Origin: Cupriavidus pauculus
Lineage (GTDB): Bacteria; Pseudomonadota; Gammaproteobacteria; Burkholderiales; Burkholderiaceae
DNA: 64,000 nt
Direction of reading: 5' to 3'
Assembly: GCF_008801835.1 (NCBI RefSeq)
Contig: NZ_VZOW01000028.1
Coordinates: forward strand, 1 to 64,000
This document shows positions 1 to 8,629 of this stretch, in pieces; positions within the stretch are counted from its first letter, which is position 1; every line of letters begins with the position of its first letter. The position numbers and the translations under genes were made by a program. The notes beneath the pieces are model-generated. The model saw only the letters and a list, made by a program, of their open reading frames with translations. It was not told the DNA's origin and ran no database searches.

Positions 1-415
1 AGCCGCTGCCGCGCAGGGCGCCGCCAACCCGGCCGTGGCCACGGCCAACGGCGCCGCCACTACCGCGCAAGGTGCGGCCGGTGCGGCGAGCAGCGCTGCC
101 AGTGCCGCGGCGAACGGCGCGGCTGCCACGGCAGCGGGCGCGGCTGGCCTGGCGCAGCAAGCCGTGGCCAATGCCACCGGCACCGTGGTGACCAACGGCC
201 TGCTTACCGTCGTGCAGAACGGCGCGGGCAACTCGGCAAACGTAGGTGCGCTATCGAACATGCCGGGCACGGTGATCCAGAATAACCTCAACAACCAGAA
301 CATCCAGAGCCTGATGACTCTCAACGCAAGCGTGAACACCCTGGCCGCGTTCCGCGCGCAAATGGCAAACACTGCGTTGAACAGCGTTATCCAAAGGTCC
401 GCCGCAATGAGGTAA
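1..415 (+). CDS. Ala/Asn/Gln-rich exported protein, C-terminal part (possible Fap-like amyloid component)
   Basis: The reading frame is open to the left window edge, so only the C-terminal part is visible. About 45 residues of Ala/Gly/Asn/Gln-rich low complexity (repeated AANGAA and AAGAA-like units) are followed by an Asn/Gln-rich tail containing VVQNGAGNSANV and IQNNLNNQNIQSL. Such Q-N-G/N-N patterns are typical of secreted amyloid-type proteins, and I recall similar tails in proteins of Fap-like operons, though I could not search. The next gene, 71 bp downstream on the same strand, encodes a coiled-coil plus beta-barrel outer-membrane protein of FapF layout, which supports a secreted substrate and exporter pair. 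Family assignment is inference; the N-terminus and any signal peptide lie outside the window. Confidence 0.6.
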   Translation, partial: AAAAQGAANPAVATANGAATTAQGAAGAASSAASAAANGAAATAAGAAGLAQQAVANATGTVVTNGLLTVVQNGAGNSANVGALSNMPGTVIQNNLNNQNIQSLMTLNASVNTLAAFRAQMANTALNSVIQRSAAMR

Positions 416-486
416 ATCGCGTGTAGTCATGAACGAACAGGTGCGGGCCTTGCAGTGTGCCCGCCGCCCCGGGGGAGGAAGACGTC

Positions 487-1926
487 ATGAAGAAGCGTTC
501 GCTGCAGGGCATCCGCTATGCGGGATGCTCGACAATGCTGCTGCTTGGCAGCATGGCGCAGGCACAGACACCGCCAGACGCGGGACCGCCTGCCGCCGCA
601 CGGCTGGAATCGTTGCAGAAGGAACTTGCCGACCAGGCGCGCCAGCTTGAGGACATGCGGCGCGCGCTGGCGGAGCAGCAGGATACGATTCGCGAGCTGC
701 GCAGCACGGTGAACAACGAAACGCTGTCGCGCAAGCGCGGCGGACAGGGCACCGGGATGACGCCAGGCAATGCCGCCACCAATGCCGCGGCCGCCGCCGC
801 CGGCGCAAGCGCCACGCAGATCGACAGCACCGTGCAGCAGGGCGTGCAGGCGCAGCAGGCGCCGTCCGCAGCGCCGCCCAACAACATGGGCAATGCGCAG
901 GGTGCGCAGCCCGGGGAAGCGGCCGCAGGTGCCGAGGAGCCCGTGGGACGGCCACCCGAACGCGATACGCGTCCGCCGGAAATCGCGCCGATCTTCGACC
1001 AGCCTGGCGTGCTCACGCCCGCCGGCAAGGTGGTGGTGGAACCGAGCCTGCAGTACGGCTATTCGTCCAGCAATCGCGTGGCGCTGGTGGGCTACACGGT
1101 GATTCCCGCCGTGCTGATCGGCCTGATCGACGTGCGCGAGGTGAAGACCACCACCTACATCGGCGCGGTGGCCTTCCGCTACGGCCTGACCAAGCGGCTG
1201 GAAATCGAAGCGAAGGTGCCCTACGTGCATTCCAGCTCCGATACCGTGAGCCGCGAAGTCTTCACGGGCACGGCGGTCGACAACGTGTTCAACTCCAGCG
1301 GCAGCGGGCTGGGCGATGTGGAAGCGACCGTGCGCTACCAGCTCAACTTCGGCAACGAGAGGATGCCGTTCTTCATCGGCTGGCTGCGCTACAAGTCGAA
1401 CACCGGCAAGGATCCGTTCGAAGTCGTGACCGATTGCGTGACGCGCTGCGTGAGTAACACCACCGGTACCGGCTTGCCGCTGGGCATGCCGACCGGCACG
1501 GGCTTCCAGGCGATCCAGCCCGGCGTGACGTGGCTGTTGCCGACCGATCCGGCGGTGTTCTTCGGCACCTTCAGCTATCTGCACAACTTCGCGCGCGACA
1601 ACGTCAGCCGAACCGTGCTCAATGGCGAGAAGGAGAATCTCGGCAAGATAGCGCCGGGCGACATTTTCCAGTTCAACTTCGGCATGGGTCTGTCGCTGAA
1701 CGAACACGCATCATTCAGTATCGGCTACGACCAGAGCATCATCTGGCCGACCAAGCAGAACGGCCAGACCATTCCCGGTTCCGTGCGCATCACGCAGGGC
1801 ACGCTGCTGGTGGGCTATTCGTATCGCTTCAACAACCGCTACACGCTCAACCTTTCAGTGGGCGCGGGCCTCACGCGCGATACGCCCGATTTGACCGTCA
1901 CGCTGCGCCTGCCGATCACATTCTGA
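487..1926 (+). CDS. Outer-membrane beta-barrel protein with N-terminal coiled coil (FapF-like)
   Basis: 479 aa. Signal peptide at residues 1-26 (cleavage near AQA/QTPP). Residues 37-80 form a heptad-like coiled coil rich in Glu, Gln, Leu and Arg. An Ala/Gln-rich low-complexity linker (about 85-150) follows, then from about residue 178 alternating amphipathic strands that end in a terminal Phe (LPITF), as in outer-membrane barrels. This order of coiled coil, linker and barrel is that of FapF, the exporter of the Pseudomonas Fap amyloid; a general phenol-degradation-type (MetA/TodX-like) transporter is the alternative. The start at 487 is chosen because a GGGAGGAAG Shine-Dalgarno lies just upstream and the signal peptide starts there. 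Barrel identity is confident; the Fap assignment is moderate. Confidence 0.75.
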   Translation: MKKRSLQGIRYAGCSTMLLLGSMAQAQTPPDAGPPAAARLESLQKELADQARQLEDMRRALAEQQDTIRELRSTVNNETLSRKRGGQGTGMTPGNAATNAAAAAAGASATQIDSTVQQGVQAQQAPSAAPPNNMGNAQGAQPGEAAAGAEEPVGRPPERDTRPPEIAPIFDQPGVLTPAGKVVVEPSLQYGYSSSNRVALVGYTVIPAVLIGLIDVREVKTTTYIGAVAFRYGLTKRLEIEAKVPYVHSSSDTVSREVFTGTAVDNVFNSSGSGLGDVEATVRYQLNFGNERMPFFIGWLRYKSNTGKDPFEVVTDCVTRCVSNTTGTGLPLGMPTGTGFQAIQPGVTWLLPTDPAVFFGTFSYLHNFARDNVSRTVLNGEKENLGKIAPGDIFQFNFGMGLSLNEHASFSIGYDQSIIWPTKQNGQTIPGSVRITQGTLLVGYSYRFNNRYTLNLSVGAGLTRDTPDLTVTLRLPITF

Positions 1927-1998
1927 CGTCGTGATGCACTGCGAGGTGACGCGCGAAATTCTTCTCGCGCGGGTCATCCCGCAGTCATCCGTTCGATG

Positions 1999-2020
1999 CC
2001 TTGCACAGTTATCTGCAAGG
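1999..2020. repeat. Perfect inverted repeat / hairpin
   Basis: CCTTGCA and TGCAAGG are perfect 7-bp arms around an 8-nt loop, between the barrel gene and the DUF1269 gene. A second GC-rich hairpin (CGCGCGA at 1950-1956, TCGCGCG at 1965-1971) lies just upstream. Neither has a clear T-tract, so they could be a weak terminator or an operator. Confidence 0.4.
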
Positions 2021-2091
2021 TAGTAGAACGAACGAAACCGTCCCAGACGGATCGCGACGAAACCGGGGCGGCCTGACAGAGGAGGCAAGTC

Positions 2092-2604
2092 ATGCGCAAA
2101 CGGATCTTCTGGTTGTTGCCCGACCTGGCAAGCGCCCGCCGCACCATGGACGACCTGCTGCTCGCGCGCGTCGAGAATCGCCATATTCACTTTGTGGCGA
2201 AGGATGGCGCCGATATGACCGGGTTGCATGAAGCCAACCTGTTCCAGACTTCGGACATCGTGCACGCGGCGGAAATGGGCCTGATGGTGGGCGGCGGAGT
2301 GGGTATCGTCGCCGGCGTGGTGGTGGCGATGTTCCCGATTGTCAGCGACACCCCGCAATGGGGTCTGGTCGGCGTGCTCGCCGTGCTGGGCGCGGTGTTT
2401 GGCGCGTGGGCAGCCAGCATGATCGGCAGTTCGGCGCCCAACAGCCGCCTGCGCGCGTTCGAAACTGAGATCGAATCGGGCAAGCTGCTGTTGATGGTCG
2501 ACGTGCCGCGCGGCCGCATCGAGGAAATCGAGGCGCTGCTGCAACGCGCCCATCCCGAAGCACGCTTTGCCGGCATGGATCCGGCAGTGCCGGCATTTCC
2601 CTGA
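2092..2604 (+). CDS. DUF1269-type membrane protein
   Basis: 170 aa. An N-terminal soluble part (1-58) is followed by two hydrophobic glycine-rich segments (about 61-83 and 90-112), and then a soluble C-terminal part ending near residue 170. This arrangement, with an LVDVPRGRIEEIE-like C-terminal ferredoxin-like half, matches DUF1269 proteins, whose role is unknown; some are stress induced. A GGAGGC Shine-Dalgarno precedes the ATG. It is co-directional with the barrel gene but 165 bp away and separated by hairpins, so it probably has its own promoter. No link to amyloid export is visible. Confidence 0.75.
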   Translation: MRKRIFWLLPDLASARRTMDDLLLARVENRHIHFVAKDGADMTGLHEANLFQTSDIVHAAEMGLMVGGGVGIVAGVVVAMFPIVSDTPQWGLVGVLAVLGAVFGAWAASMIGSSAPNSRLRAFETEIESGKLLLMVDVPRGRIEEIEALLQRAHPEARFAGMDPAVPAFP

Positions 2605-2701
2605 TCGATCCTCGCCTGTCGTTGTGACGGCGCACCGTGCAATGCGGTGCGTCGGCGAGGCATGCCATGCGTGCGTGGCCATCGAAACAGGTTTGCGATG
2701 C

Positions 2702-3328
2702 TTATGTCCTTTGCCGGCCAAGCGTGTGGCCGATCTCCACGTACATGCCAACGAAGCGAGACTCGTACTTTGAATTTGGAGCCAGCTCGGCGGCCATTTT
2801 GGTCAGTGCCCGATCGATGATTTTTCTGGTCAGTAGAATGTTGTTCTGTTCGGGCGCGAAGTCCAGATATAGGGCACCCATGTTGGGATCGAACAGCAAC
2901 GCCTCACCGGGATTCCAAACGCAAAGGCCAGCATGGTTGCCGCGCCTGTGTTTCAAGCCGGGCAGCCCCCTTTCCTGGTAACACAGCTGCATTACGGCGA
3001 TTCCGGCCGGGGGCAGCGTTTCACCGGTCAGCCAGGTTCCCGGTATGCCCGAGTCGATCAGATTGCAGTAGTTTTCCTGCAGTACGCTGATGTCCAGACG
3101 CAATTGCCCGTAGCCCGGGGTAATCGTGTTCTTGCCGACCGAATTTACCAGCATGCCTGTGTCTCGACAGATGCGCTGCAAGGCGTCGTTGGCGGAAATG
3201 GCCGCGAGCGGCCCATTGCCATTCTGCAAGCGGGAAATCAGCCAGAGCGTTATTCCTACGCACCAGCCTGACCGGCGTGAATGATTGACCACATGCAGCT
3301 GGTCAAATTTGAATGTCTTGATGCGCAT
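2702..3328 (-). CDS. YopT-type (peptidase family C58) cysteine-protease-like protein
   Basis: 208 aa from the ATG at 3328, which has AGGA upstream; an upstream in-frame start at 3433 would add 35 unconvincing residues. A catalytic triad can be read: Cys23 in GWCVGITLWL, His132 in NHAGLCVWN and Asp147 in LLFDPNMG. YopT has Cys139/His258/Asp274, so the spacings of 109 and 15 residues here are very close to its 119 and 16. The DPN-x-G motif is characteristic of the family. YopT and Ralstonia RipT are type III effectors that cleave lipid-modified Rho GTPases; related toxins also occur outside type III secretion. No secretion gene or chaperone is adjacent. The gene looks less GC-rich than its neighbours, suggesting transfer. 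Substrate and export route are unknown. Confidence 0.65.
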   Translation of the reverse strand: MRIKTFKFDQLHVVNHSRRSGWCVGITLWLISRLQNGNGPLAAISANDALQRICRDTGMLVNSVGKNTITPGYGQLRLDISVLQENYCNLIDSGIPGTWLTGETLPPAGIAVMQLCYQERGLPGLKHRRGNHAGLCVWNPGEALLFDPNMGALYLDFAPEQNNILLTRKIIDRALTKMAAELAPNSKYESRFVGMYVEIGHTLGRQRT

Positions 3329-3759
3329 GGTTTGTAGGTGTCCTTTAAGTGCCCAAACGGTCGATAATCTGGCCGTTTTTTGAGAAACGGAAGCTTGGCA
3401 AAGCGGCAGCCATTTGACGTTGCGCGTGGTCATGCGCCGGACAGACGGGTTCCATGCAATCGCGCTCGTCTCGAGCCGATTGCGAGAATGAGTATATGTC
3501 GCTGCGCGTCATGAACCGGCGGTGCTTCCCCTATCGTTTGCGGTCCTGATACGCGCGGCGGCGCTCACACCCCGGCCGTGCATTTCCCGCAACACTTCGG
3601 CCGTCCCCAGCAAATTGTCGGCTGCATCTGTTGGAACAAGCCGGTCCTTTGAGTTACCTTCCCAAAGCGCTGTGCAGCGCACCTTCGGGTGCAGGGCTTG
3701 CGCGGCGCGTCGCGGCAAAAAACATCATTCAAGCCAGCGCTTTTGGAGGGGTCGACAAC
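3329..3759. other. Gene-free stretch between the protease-like gene and the ABC binding protein
   Basis: About 430 bp with no credible gene. It contains a terminator-shaped hairpin on the plus strand (AACGGTC at 3356-3362, GGCCGTT at 3371-3377, then six T to 3381) and presumably the divergent promoters for both flanking genes. A GGAGGGG Shine-Dalgarno for the downstream gene sits at about 3745-3751. Confidence 0.5.
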
Positions 3760-4903
3760 ATGAAGAACGCTAGACAGTTGGCGTGCGGCATACTCGCCGC
3801 CACGCTAGGATGGGTCGCGCCGATGATGGCGCTGGCCGAGCCCGGCATTGGCAAATCCACCATCCGGATCGGGCAATCGGCGGGCGTGAGCGGGCCGGTA
3901 GCGGGTTCGGTGAAGGAACAGATCGCTGGCGCGCAGGTGTACCTGAACCACGTGAACGCCAATGGCGGCGTGGCGGGGCGCAAGATCGAACTGCTGACCT
4001 ATGACGATGGCTTCGACGCCAAGCGCACGCCCGACAACGTGCGCAAGCTGATTGGCGAAGACAAGGTCTTTGCGCTGTTCATGGTGCGCGGCACGCCGCA
4101 GAACGAAAGCATCCTGCCGATCATCGGCGCGGAGAAGGTGCCGTTGATTGCACCGCTGACCGGCGCCATCACGCTGCATCGTCCGGTCAACCGCTACGTG
4201 TTCAACGTGCGCGCGAAATACCAGGACGAAGTGGCGCGTGCGATCAATCACCTGGCCACGTCCGGCATGAGTCGCATCGCGATCTTTTATGCCAACGATG
4301 GCTTTGGTCAGGATGTGTTTGAAGGCTTCAACACGGCATTACAGGCGCGCGGCGTGCAACCGGCGGGCGCGGCGTCGTTCAATCGGCCGATGGGCGATAT
4401 CAGCCAGGGCGTGGCCACCGTCAACAAGGCCAATCCACAGGCCGTGATGGTGATCGGCTCGGGTTCGGAAGCGGCCAGGATCATCCGCGAGATGAAAAAG
4501 GCCGGCAGCGCGGCGCAGTTCGTCACGCTGTCCAACAACGCCGCCGATTCATTTATCAAAGGAGCTGGGCGACGACGGCAAGGGCCTGATCATCACGCAG
4601 GTGGTGCCCGGCATGAATTCCAGCCAGATGAGCATTGCCAGCGAATATCGCGGCATGGCCAAGGCGCAGAAAGTGGAGCCCAGCAATGCCGGCATGGAAG
4701 GTTTCATGTCGGCCAAGGTGCTGGTGGAAGGACTGCGGCGCGCCGGGCCCGAGCCCACGCGCGAAAAGCTGATCGCCGCGCTGGAAAACCTGCGCGACTA
4801 CGATCTCGGCGGCATCCTGATCAGCTACAGCCCCACGCGCCACACCGGTTCGTCGTTCGTCGAAATGTCGATCGTCTCGTCGACGGGCAAGCTGATCCGC
4901 TGA
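3760..4903 (+). pseudogene. ABC transporter substrate-binding protein, branched-chain amino-acid (LivK) type, frameshifted
   Basis: A signal peptide (MKNARQLACG... to ALA/EPG) is followed by a periplasmic binding fold with IRIGQSAGVSGPVAG, NGGVAGRKIELLTYDD and LIAPLTGA motifs of the Leu/Ile/Val family. The frame breaks at about 4558-4564: the sequence aaaggagctg should read aaa gag ctg to give SFIK-ELGDDGKG. One extra G shifts the frame; the family sequence resumes in another frame (VVPGMNSSQMS...) and ends at 4903. Translation as written would run to 4986 with a nonsense tail. The intact sequence on both sides suggests a recent mutation or a sequencing error. No permease or ATPase genes are adjacent, as is common for orphan binding proteins in this group. 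Confidence 0.8.
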
Positions 4904-4994
4904 GCGGGCCGGCCGTCCGCTCCGCGCCGGGGCTCACTGGGGCGGCCAGGCGGCCGGGGTGGCGCGCGCAAGGTGCTGCGGTATAGTTGCCGCC

Positions 4995-5774
4995 ATGCTG
5001 ACCTCTCCCGCTTCCCATCCTTTTTCGCTGACCGGCCGCGTTGCGCTGGTGACTGGCGGCGCGCAGGGTTTGGGCTTGGCGATTGCCGCCGGTCTGGCCG
5101 ATGCGGGCGCGCATGTTCTGGTCTGCGCGCGCAACACCGCGCGCGTCGCGGATGCCGTGGCGCAATTGCAGAAGCGTGGGGCCAGTGCAGAACCATGCGT
5201 GCTCGATATCACCGACGAGGCCGCGGTGGCGCAGACCTTTGCCGATCTCGCGGCGCGGCATGGACGGCTCGACATCCTCGTCAACAACGCGGGCGCGCGC
5301 AACCGCAACGGCATGGCGCAACTCGATGCCGGCGATCTGCGCGCGATGCTCGAAACCAACCTCGTCGCGCCGTACGCAATGTGCCGGCACGCCGCGCAGC
5401 TGATGCGGCGCGGCGGTTACGGACGCATCGTCAATGTGAGTTCGATCGCCGGCCAGATCGCGCGCGCCAACGACGTGCTCTATCCGGCCACCAAGGGCGG
5501 GCTCGATGCGCTCACGCGCGCGATGGCGGCCGACCTGGGCCGGCAGGGCATCACCGTCAACGCGATTGCTCCCGGATACTTCGCCACCGAACCGAACCAA
5601 AGCATGGTGGCCGATGAAACGGTCGCCCAGTGGCTGCGCGATCGCACGTCACTGGGGCGTTGGGGGCAGCCGGACGAAGTGGCCGGCGCCGTGGTGTTTC
5701 TGGCGTCGCCCGCCGCGTCCTACGTCAGCGGGCAGGTGCTCGCCGTCGACGGTGGATATCTCGGCCATTTCTGA
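4995..5774 (+). CDS. SDR family oxidoreductase
   Basis: 259 aa short-chain dehydrogenase/reductase. Nucleotide-binding motif TGGAQGLG at residues 20-27, NNAG at 97-100, and the catalytic set Ser150, Tyr163 and Lys167 (YPATK). The C-terminal DGGYL motif is typical of classical SDRs such as gluconate 5-dehydrogenase or 3-oxoacyl reductases. The start at 4995 matches the conserved N-terminus; an in-frame upstream start at 4959 would add a non-conserved stretch. It converges with a LysR gene whose stop is 10 bp away. The substrate cannot be read from the sequence; the surrounding Bug/AtuA genes suggest carboxylate or terpenoid-acid catabolism. Confidence 0.85.
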   Translation: MLTSPASHPFSLTGRVALVTGGAQGLGLAIAAGLADAGAHVLVCARNTARVADAVAQLQKRGASAEPCVLDITDEAAVAQTFADLAARHGRLDILVNNAGARNRNGMAQLDAGDLRAMLETNLVAPYAMCRHAAQLMRRGGYGRIVNVSSIAGQIARANDVLYPATKGGLDALTRAMAADLGRQGITVNAIAPGYFATEPNQSMVADETVAQWLRDRTSLGRWGQPDEVAGAVVFLASPAASYVSGQVLAVDGGYLGHF

Positions 5775-5783
5775 CTGTCGCCA

Positions 5784-6686
5784 TCACGCGCGCCGGGCGC
5801 TGCCGTAGTGCGCGCGCAGGCAGTCGATCAGCGCCGTGGCGGCGGCCGAATCGCTGCGTTCCTTGAGGCGGACCAGGCAGATGTCGCGCACCAGCGTTGG
5901 CATCTGCATCGGCCGGATCGCCAGCCCCGCGCGGCGAAACTGGAACAGCGCCAGCGCCGGCACGACCGATACGCCCAGCCCCGCCTCCACCAGCGCCGCG
6001 ACCGTAGCCAGGTGTTCCACCTCCATCACGCCGTGCAGTTTCTGCGGATGCAGCGCCGCGTCCAGATGCTGGCGCACGCTGCTGGTACGCGACAACTGAA
6101 TGAACGGCAGTCCCGCCAGCGCCTGCGGCGCGATACGGCGTCTGGCTGCCAGCGGATGGTCGATCGGGCAGACCAGATGAAAGCTGTCGTGCACCAGTGG
6201 TTCGATCCGCAAATCGCTGTCCTGCGCCGGTGCCGGCGCCAGGGCGAAATCGGCCTGGCCGCGGCGGACCAGGTCGATGCAACCGTCGGCCAACTGATCG
6301 TGCAGCGCTAGCGAGATGCCCGGGTAGCGGCGATGGAAATCCGCCAGCAGCGGCGGCAGATCGCCGCCAGCCAGCGACGGCAGCGCAGCGATCGACACCC
6401 GGCCCTTGCGCCGCTCGGCATGATCGCGCAGGTCTTCGAAGGCGGTTTCGAAGTCGGCCAGCAGGCGCCGCGCCACTTCCTCGAAGCGCCGGCCGTCGGC
6501 GCTCAGGTCCACGTGGCGCGTGGTGCGTTCGAACAGGCGACTGCCGGCCTGCTCTTCCAGCGTCTGGATCAATGTGCTGAACGCCGATTGCGACAGATGG
6601 GTGGCCTGCGCCGCGCGGGTGAAATTGCGATGGGTGGCCAGCGCGATAAACGCGCGCAGATGCTTGACTGACAGGTTTGACAGCAT
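5784..6686 (-). CDS. LysR family transcriptional regulator
   Basis: 300 aa. The N-terminal winged helix-turn-helix (residues 1-60, with FTRAAQATHLSQSAFSTLIQTLEE) and the C-terminal effector-binding domain (about 90-295) are standard LysR. It is transcribed divergently from the AtuA-like pair and Bug receptor across about 156 bp, so it probably regulates that unit and perhaps the convergent SDR. The ATG at 6686 has no strong Shine-Dalgarno but matches the family start. Confidence 0.9.
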   Translation of the reverse strand: MLSNLSVKHLRAFIALATHRNFTRAAQATHLSQSAFSTLIQTLEEQAGSRLFERTTRHVDLSADGRRFEEVARRLLADFETAFEDLRDHAERRKGRVSIAALPSLAGGDLPPLLADFHRRYPGISLALHDQLADGCIDLVRRGQADFALAPAPAQDSDLRIEPLVHDSFHLVCPIDHPLAARRRIAPQALAGLPFIQLSRTSSVRQHLDAALHPQKLHGVMEVEHLATVAALVEAGLGVSVVPALALFQFRRAGLAIRPMQMPTLVRDICLVRLKERSDSAAATALIDCLRAHYGSARRA

Positions 6687-6842
6687 GGCGATCCGGCGCG
6701 CGAACAGGCCGGCAGATTCATTGAGCGATTCGATAGATTAATCCAAATCATCCGTTTGTTGAGGGAAACGATGCGGGCCTAGAATGGCATCGCTGCCAAT
6801 CCCTGCCGCGTACCGCTGCCACTGCCCCTTGTGCCCTCGACC

Positions 6843-8204
6843 ATGACTGTTCCCCTGCTGATCGGGTGCGGCGCCGGATTCTCCGGCGACCGCACCGACG
6901 CCGCACTACCCGTGGTGCGGACGCTGATCGCCGCTGGCGGCCCCGCTGCGCTGATCTTCGAAACGCTGGCCGAGCGCACGCTAGCGCTGGCCCAACTGGC
7001 GCGGCGCAGCAATCCCGATCATGGTTATGAGCCCTTGCTGGATCAGTTGCTGACGCCGGTGCTGGGCCTGTGCCTGGCCAACCGTATTCCGATCGTCGGC
7101 AATTTCGGCGCCGCCAACCCGCGTGCGGCGGCGCGCCGCGTTCTGGCGCTTGCGCACGCGCTGGGGCTGCCAGCGCCGCGCGTGGCGGTGGTGGAGGGCG
7201 ATGACCTGTCGCATGATGCCGGTCGCGCGACACTGCGCGGCATCGTGGGCGACGCTGTTGCCGACGCGCGTTTTGTCTGCGCCAACGCCTATATCGGCGC
7301 ACAGGGCATCGCCGATGCGCTGCGCGCCGGCGCGCAGGTGGTGGTGTGCGGTCGCGTGGCGGACCCCGCGCTGGCGGTCGGCCCAGCCATGGCGCATTTC
7401 GGGTGGGCCTGGGATGACTGGGATCGTGTGGCGGCCGCCACCATGGCGGGCCATTTGCTGGAATGCGGCGCGCAGGTCAGCGGCGGCTATTTTGCCGATC
7501 CGGGCATGAAGGACGTGCCCGATGTGCATGCGGTGGGCTTCCCTATCGCGCAGATCGACGCCGACGGCGGTATCGAGATCTTCAAGGCGGCCGACACGGG
7601 CGGCTGTGTCGACCTGCGCACCGTGAAAGAACAACTGCTGTACGAAGTGCACGACCCCTGCGCGTATTTGACGCCCGACGTGGTCGCCGACATCGGCGGC
7701 GTGACCGTCGAGCAGATCGGTGTCGACCGCGTGGCGGTGCGCAACATTCGTGGCCATGCGCGCCCGGCGCAGCTCAAGGCGAATCTGTTTCACCAGGGCG
7801 GCTGGTTCGCCGAGGGCGAGATCTCGTATGCGGGCCCCAACGCGGCGGCGCGTGCGCGGCTGGCCGCCGATATCGTTCGCAAGCGCATGGCGGGGCTTGG
7901 CTACGACGTACCGATCCGTTTCGATCTGATCGGCGTGCTAAGCGTCTTTGCCGATGACGATGGCGCGATGCTGGCCACGCCGCAGCCGGGCGAGGCCGAC
8001 GCGCGGGACGTGCGCATGCGCGCCGCGCTGGCGCACGAGGACAAGGCGATTGCTGAAGCGCTGCTGCGCGAAGTCAACGCGCTCTATACGTGCGGGCCGG
8101 CCGGCGGAGGCGGTGTGCGCACCGCGCTGCGGACGCGGCTGAACGCCACGTCATGTCTGGTGCCGCGCGATGCCGTAGCGGCCACGCATTCCTTTATTGC
8201 CTGA
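6843..8204 (+). CDS. Acyclic terpene utilisation AtuA family protein (DUF1446)
   Basis: 453 aa, PF07287-type protein. Recognisable segments include LIGCGAGFSGDRTDAA at the N-terminus, GNFGAANPRAAA, VVCGRVADPAL and the C-terminal VNALYTCGPAGGGGVRT. AtuA is needed for citronellol and geraniol breakdown in Pseudomonas; its exact reaction is not settled. The ATG at 6843 is preferred over the GTG at 6831. The C-terminal domain found fused in many relatives is encoded by the separate next gene, 12 bp downstream. It lies in an apparent operon with that gene and a Bug receptor, divergent from a LysR gene. No atuC/F-like carboxylase is in the window, so the substrate may be another branched acid. Confidence 0.8.
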   Translation: MTVPLLIGCGAGFSGDRTDAALPVVRTLIAAGGPAALIFETLAERTLALAQLARRSNPDHGYEPLLDQLLTPVLGLCLANRIPIVGNFGAANPRAAARRVLALAHALGLPAPRVAVVEGDDLSHDAGRATLRGIVGDAVADARFVCANAYIGAQGIADALRAGAQVVVCGRVADPALAVGPAMAHFGWAWDDWDRVAAATMAGHLLECGAQVSGGYFADPGMKDVPDVHAVGFPIAQIDADGGIEIFKAADTGGCVDLRTVKEQLLYEVHDPCAYLTPDVVADIGGVTVEQIGVDRVAVRNIRGHARPAQLKANLFHQGGWFAEGEISYAGPNAAARARLAADIVRKRMAGLGYDVPIRFDLIGVLSVFADDDGAMLATPQPGEADARDVRMRAALAHEDKAIAEALLREVNALYTCGPAGGGGVRTALRTRLNATSCLVPRDAVAATHSFIA

Positions 8205-8216
8205 CCGGAGCCCGCC

Positions 8217-8585
8217 ATGATCGCAAACGCCACCGGCACCGCCAGCGCCACCGCACCGCTCTACCAATTTGCCCACGGCCGCACTGGCGACAAGGGTGAC
8301 CGCTCCAATATCAGCGTGATCGCGTATGACGCGCGCGATTTTGATCATCTGGTCGAGCATGTGACCGAGGATGCCGTGCGCGCGTTGTTTGCCGCGCGCC
8401 GGCCCACCGCGGTCAAACGCTATGTGGTGCCGTCGATCCAGGCCATGAATTTCGTGATCGATGGCGCGCTCGACGGCGGCGTCAACGATGCCCTGAATCT
8501 CGACACCCACGGCAAGGCGCTGGCCTTTCTGCTGTTGGGTCTGCCCATCCCCTTGCCGCCGCGGCTCGCCGGCGGCGCCCCATGA
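8217..8585 (+). CDS. Small AtuA-associated protein (C-terminal AtuA domain as separate gene)
   Basis: 122 aa. It has the motif FAHGRTGDKGDRSNISVIA, typical of the C-terminal domain of AtuA/DUF1446 proteins, and ends in GLPIPLPPRLAG. In many bacteria it is fused to the larger AtuA part; here it is split. CCGGAG lies ahead of the ATG, and the stop overlaps the beginning of the next reading frame, indicating an operon with both neighbours. It probably acts in a complex with the preceding protein; the chemistry is unknown. Confidence 0.8.
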   Translation: MIANATGTASATAPLYQFAHGRTGDKGDRSNISVIAYDARDFDHLVEHVTEDAVRALFAARRPTAVKRYVVPSIQAMNFVIDGALDGGVNDALNLDTHGKALAFLLLGLPIPLPPRLAGGAP

Positions 8586-8629
8586 CTGCCGAGCCGTCCC
8601 ATATTTCAAAACGAATCGAGGAGACACAG

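Noticed and set aside
427..1707. Long minus-strand reading frame opposite the barrel gene
   Set aside because: It is an antisense frame typical of high-GC DNA; the plus-strand protein has a signal peptide, Shine-Dalgarno and barrel pattern.
4564..4986. C-terminal 140 residues read in frame after the binding-protein frameshift
   Set aside because: Composition is out-of-frame (Arg/Gly/His-rich) and the true family sequence continues in another frame to 4903.
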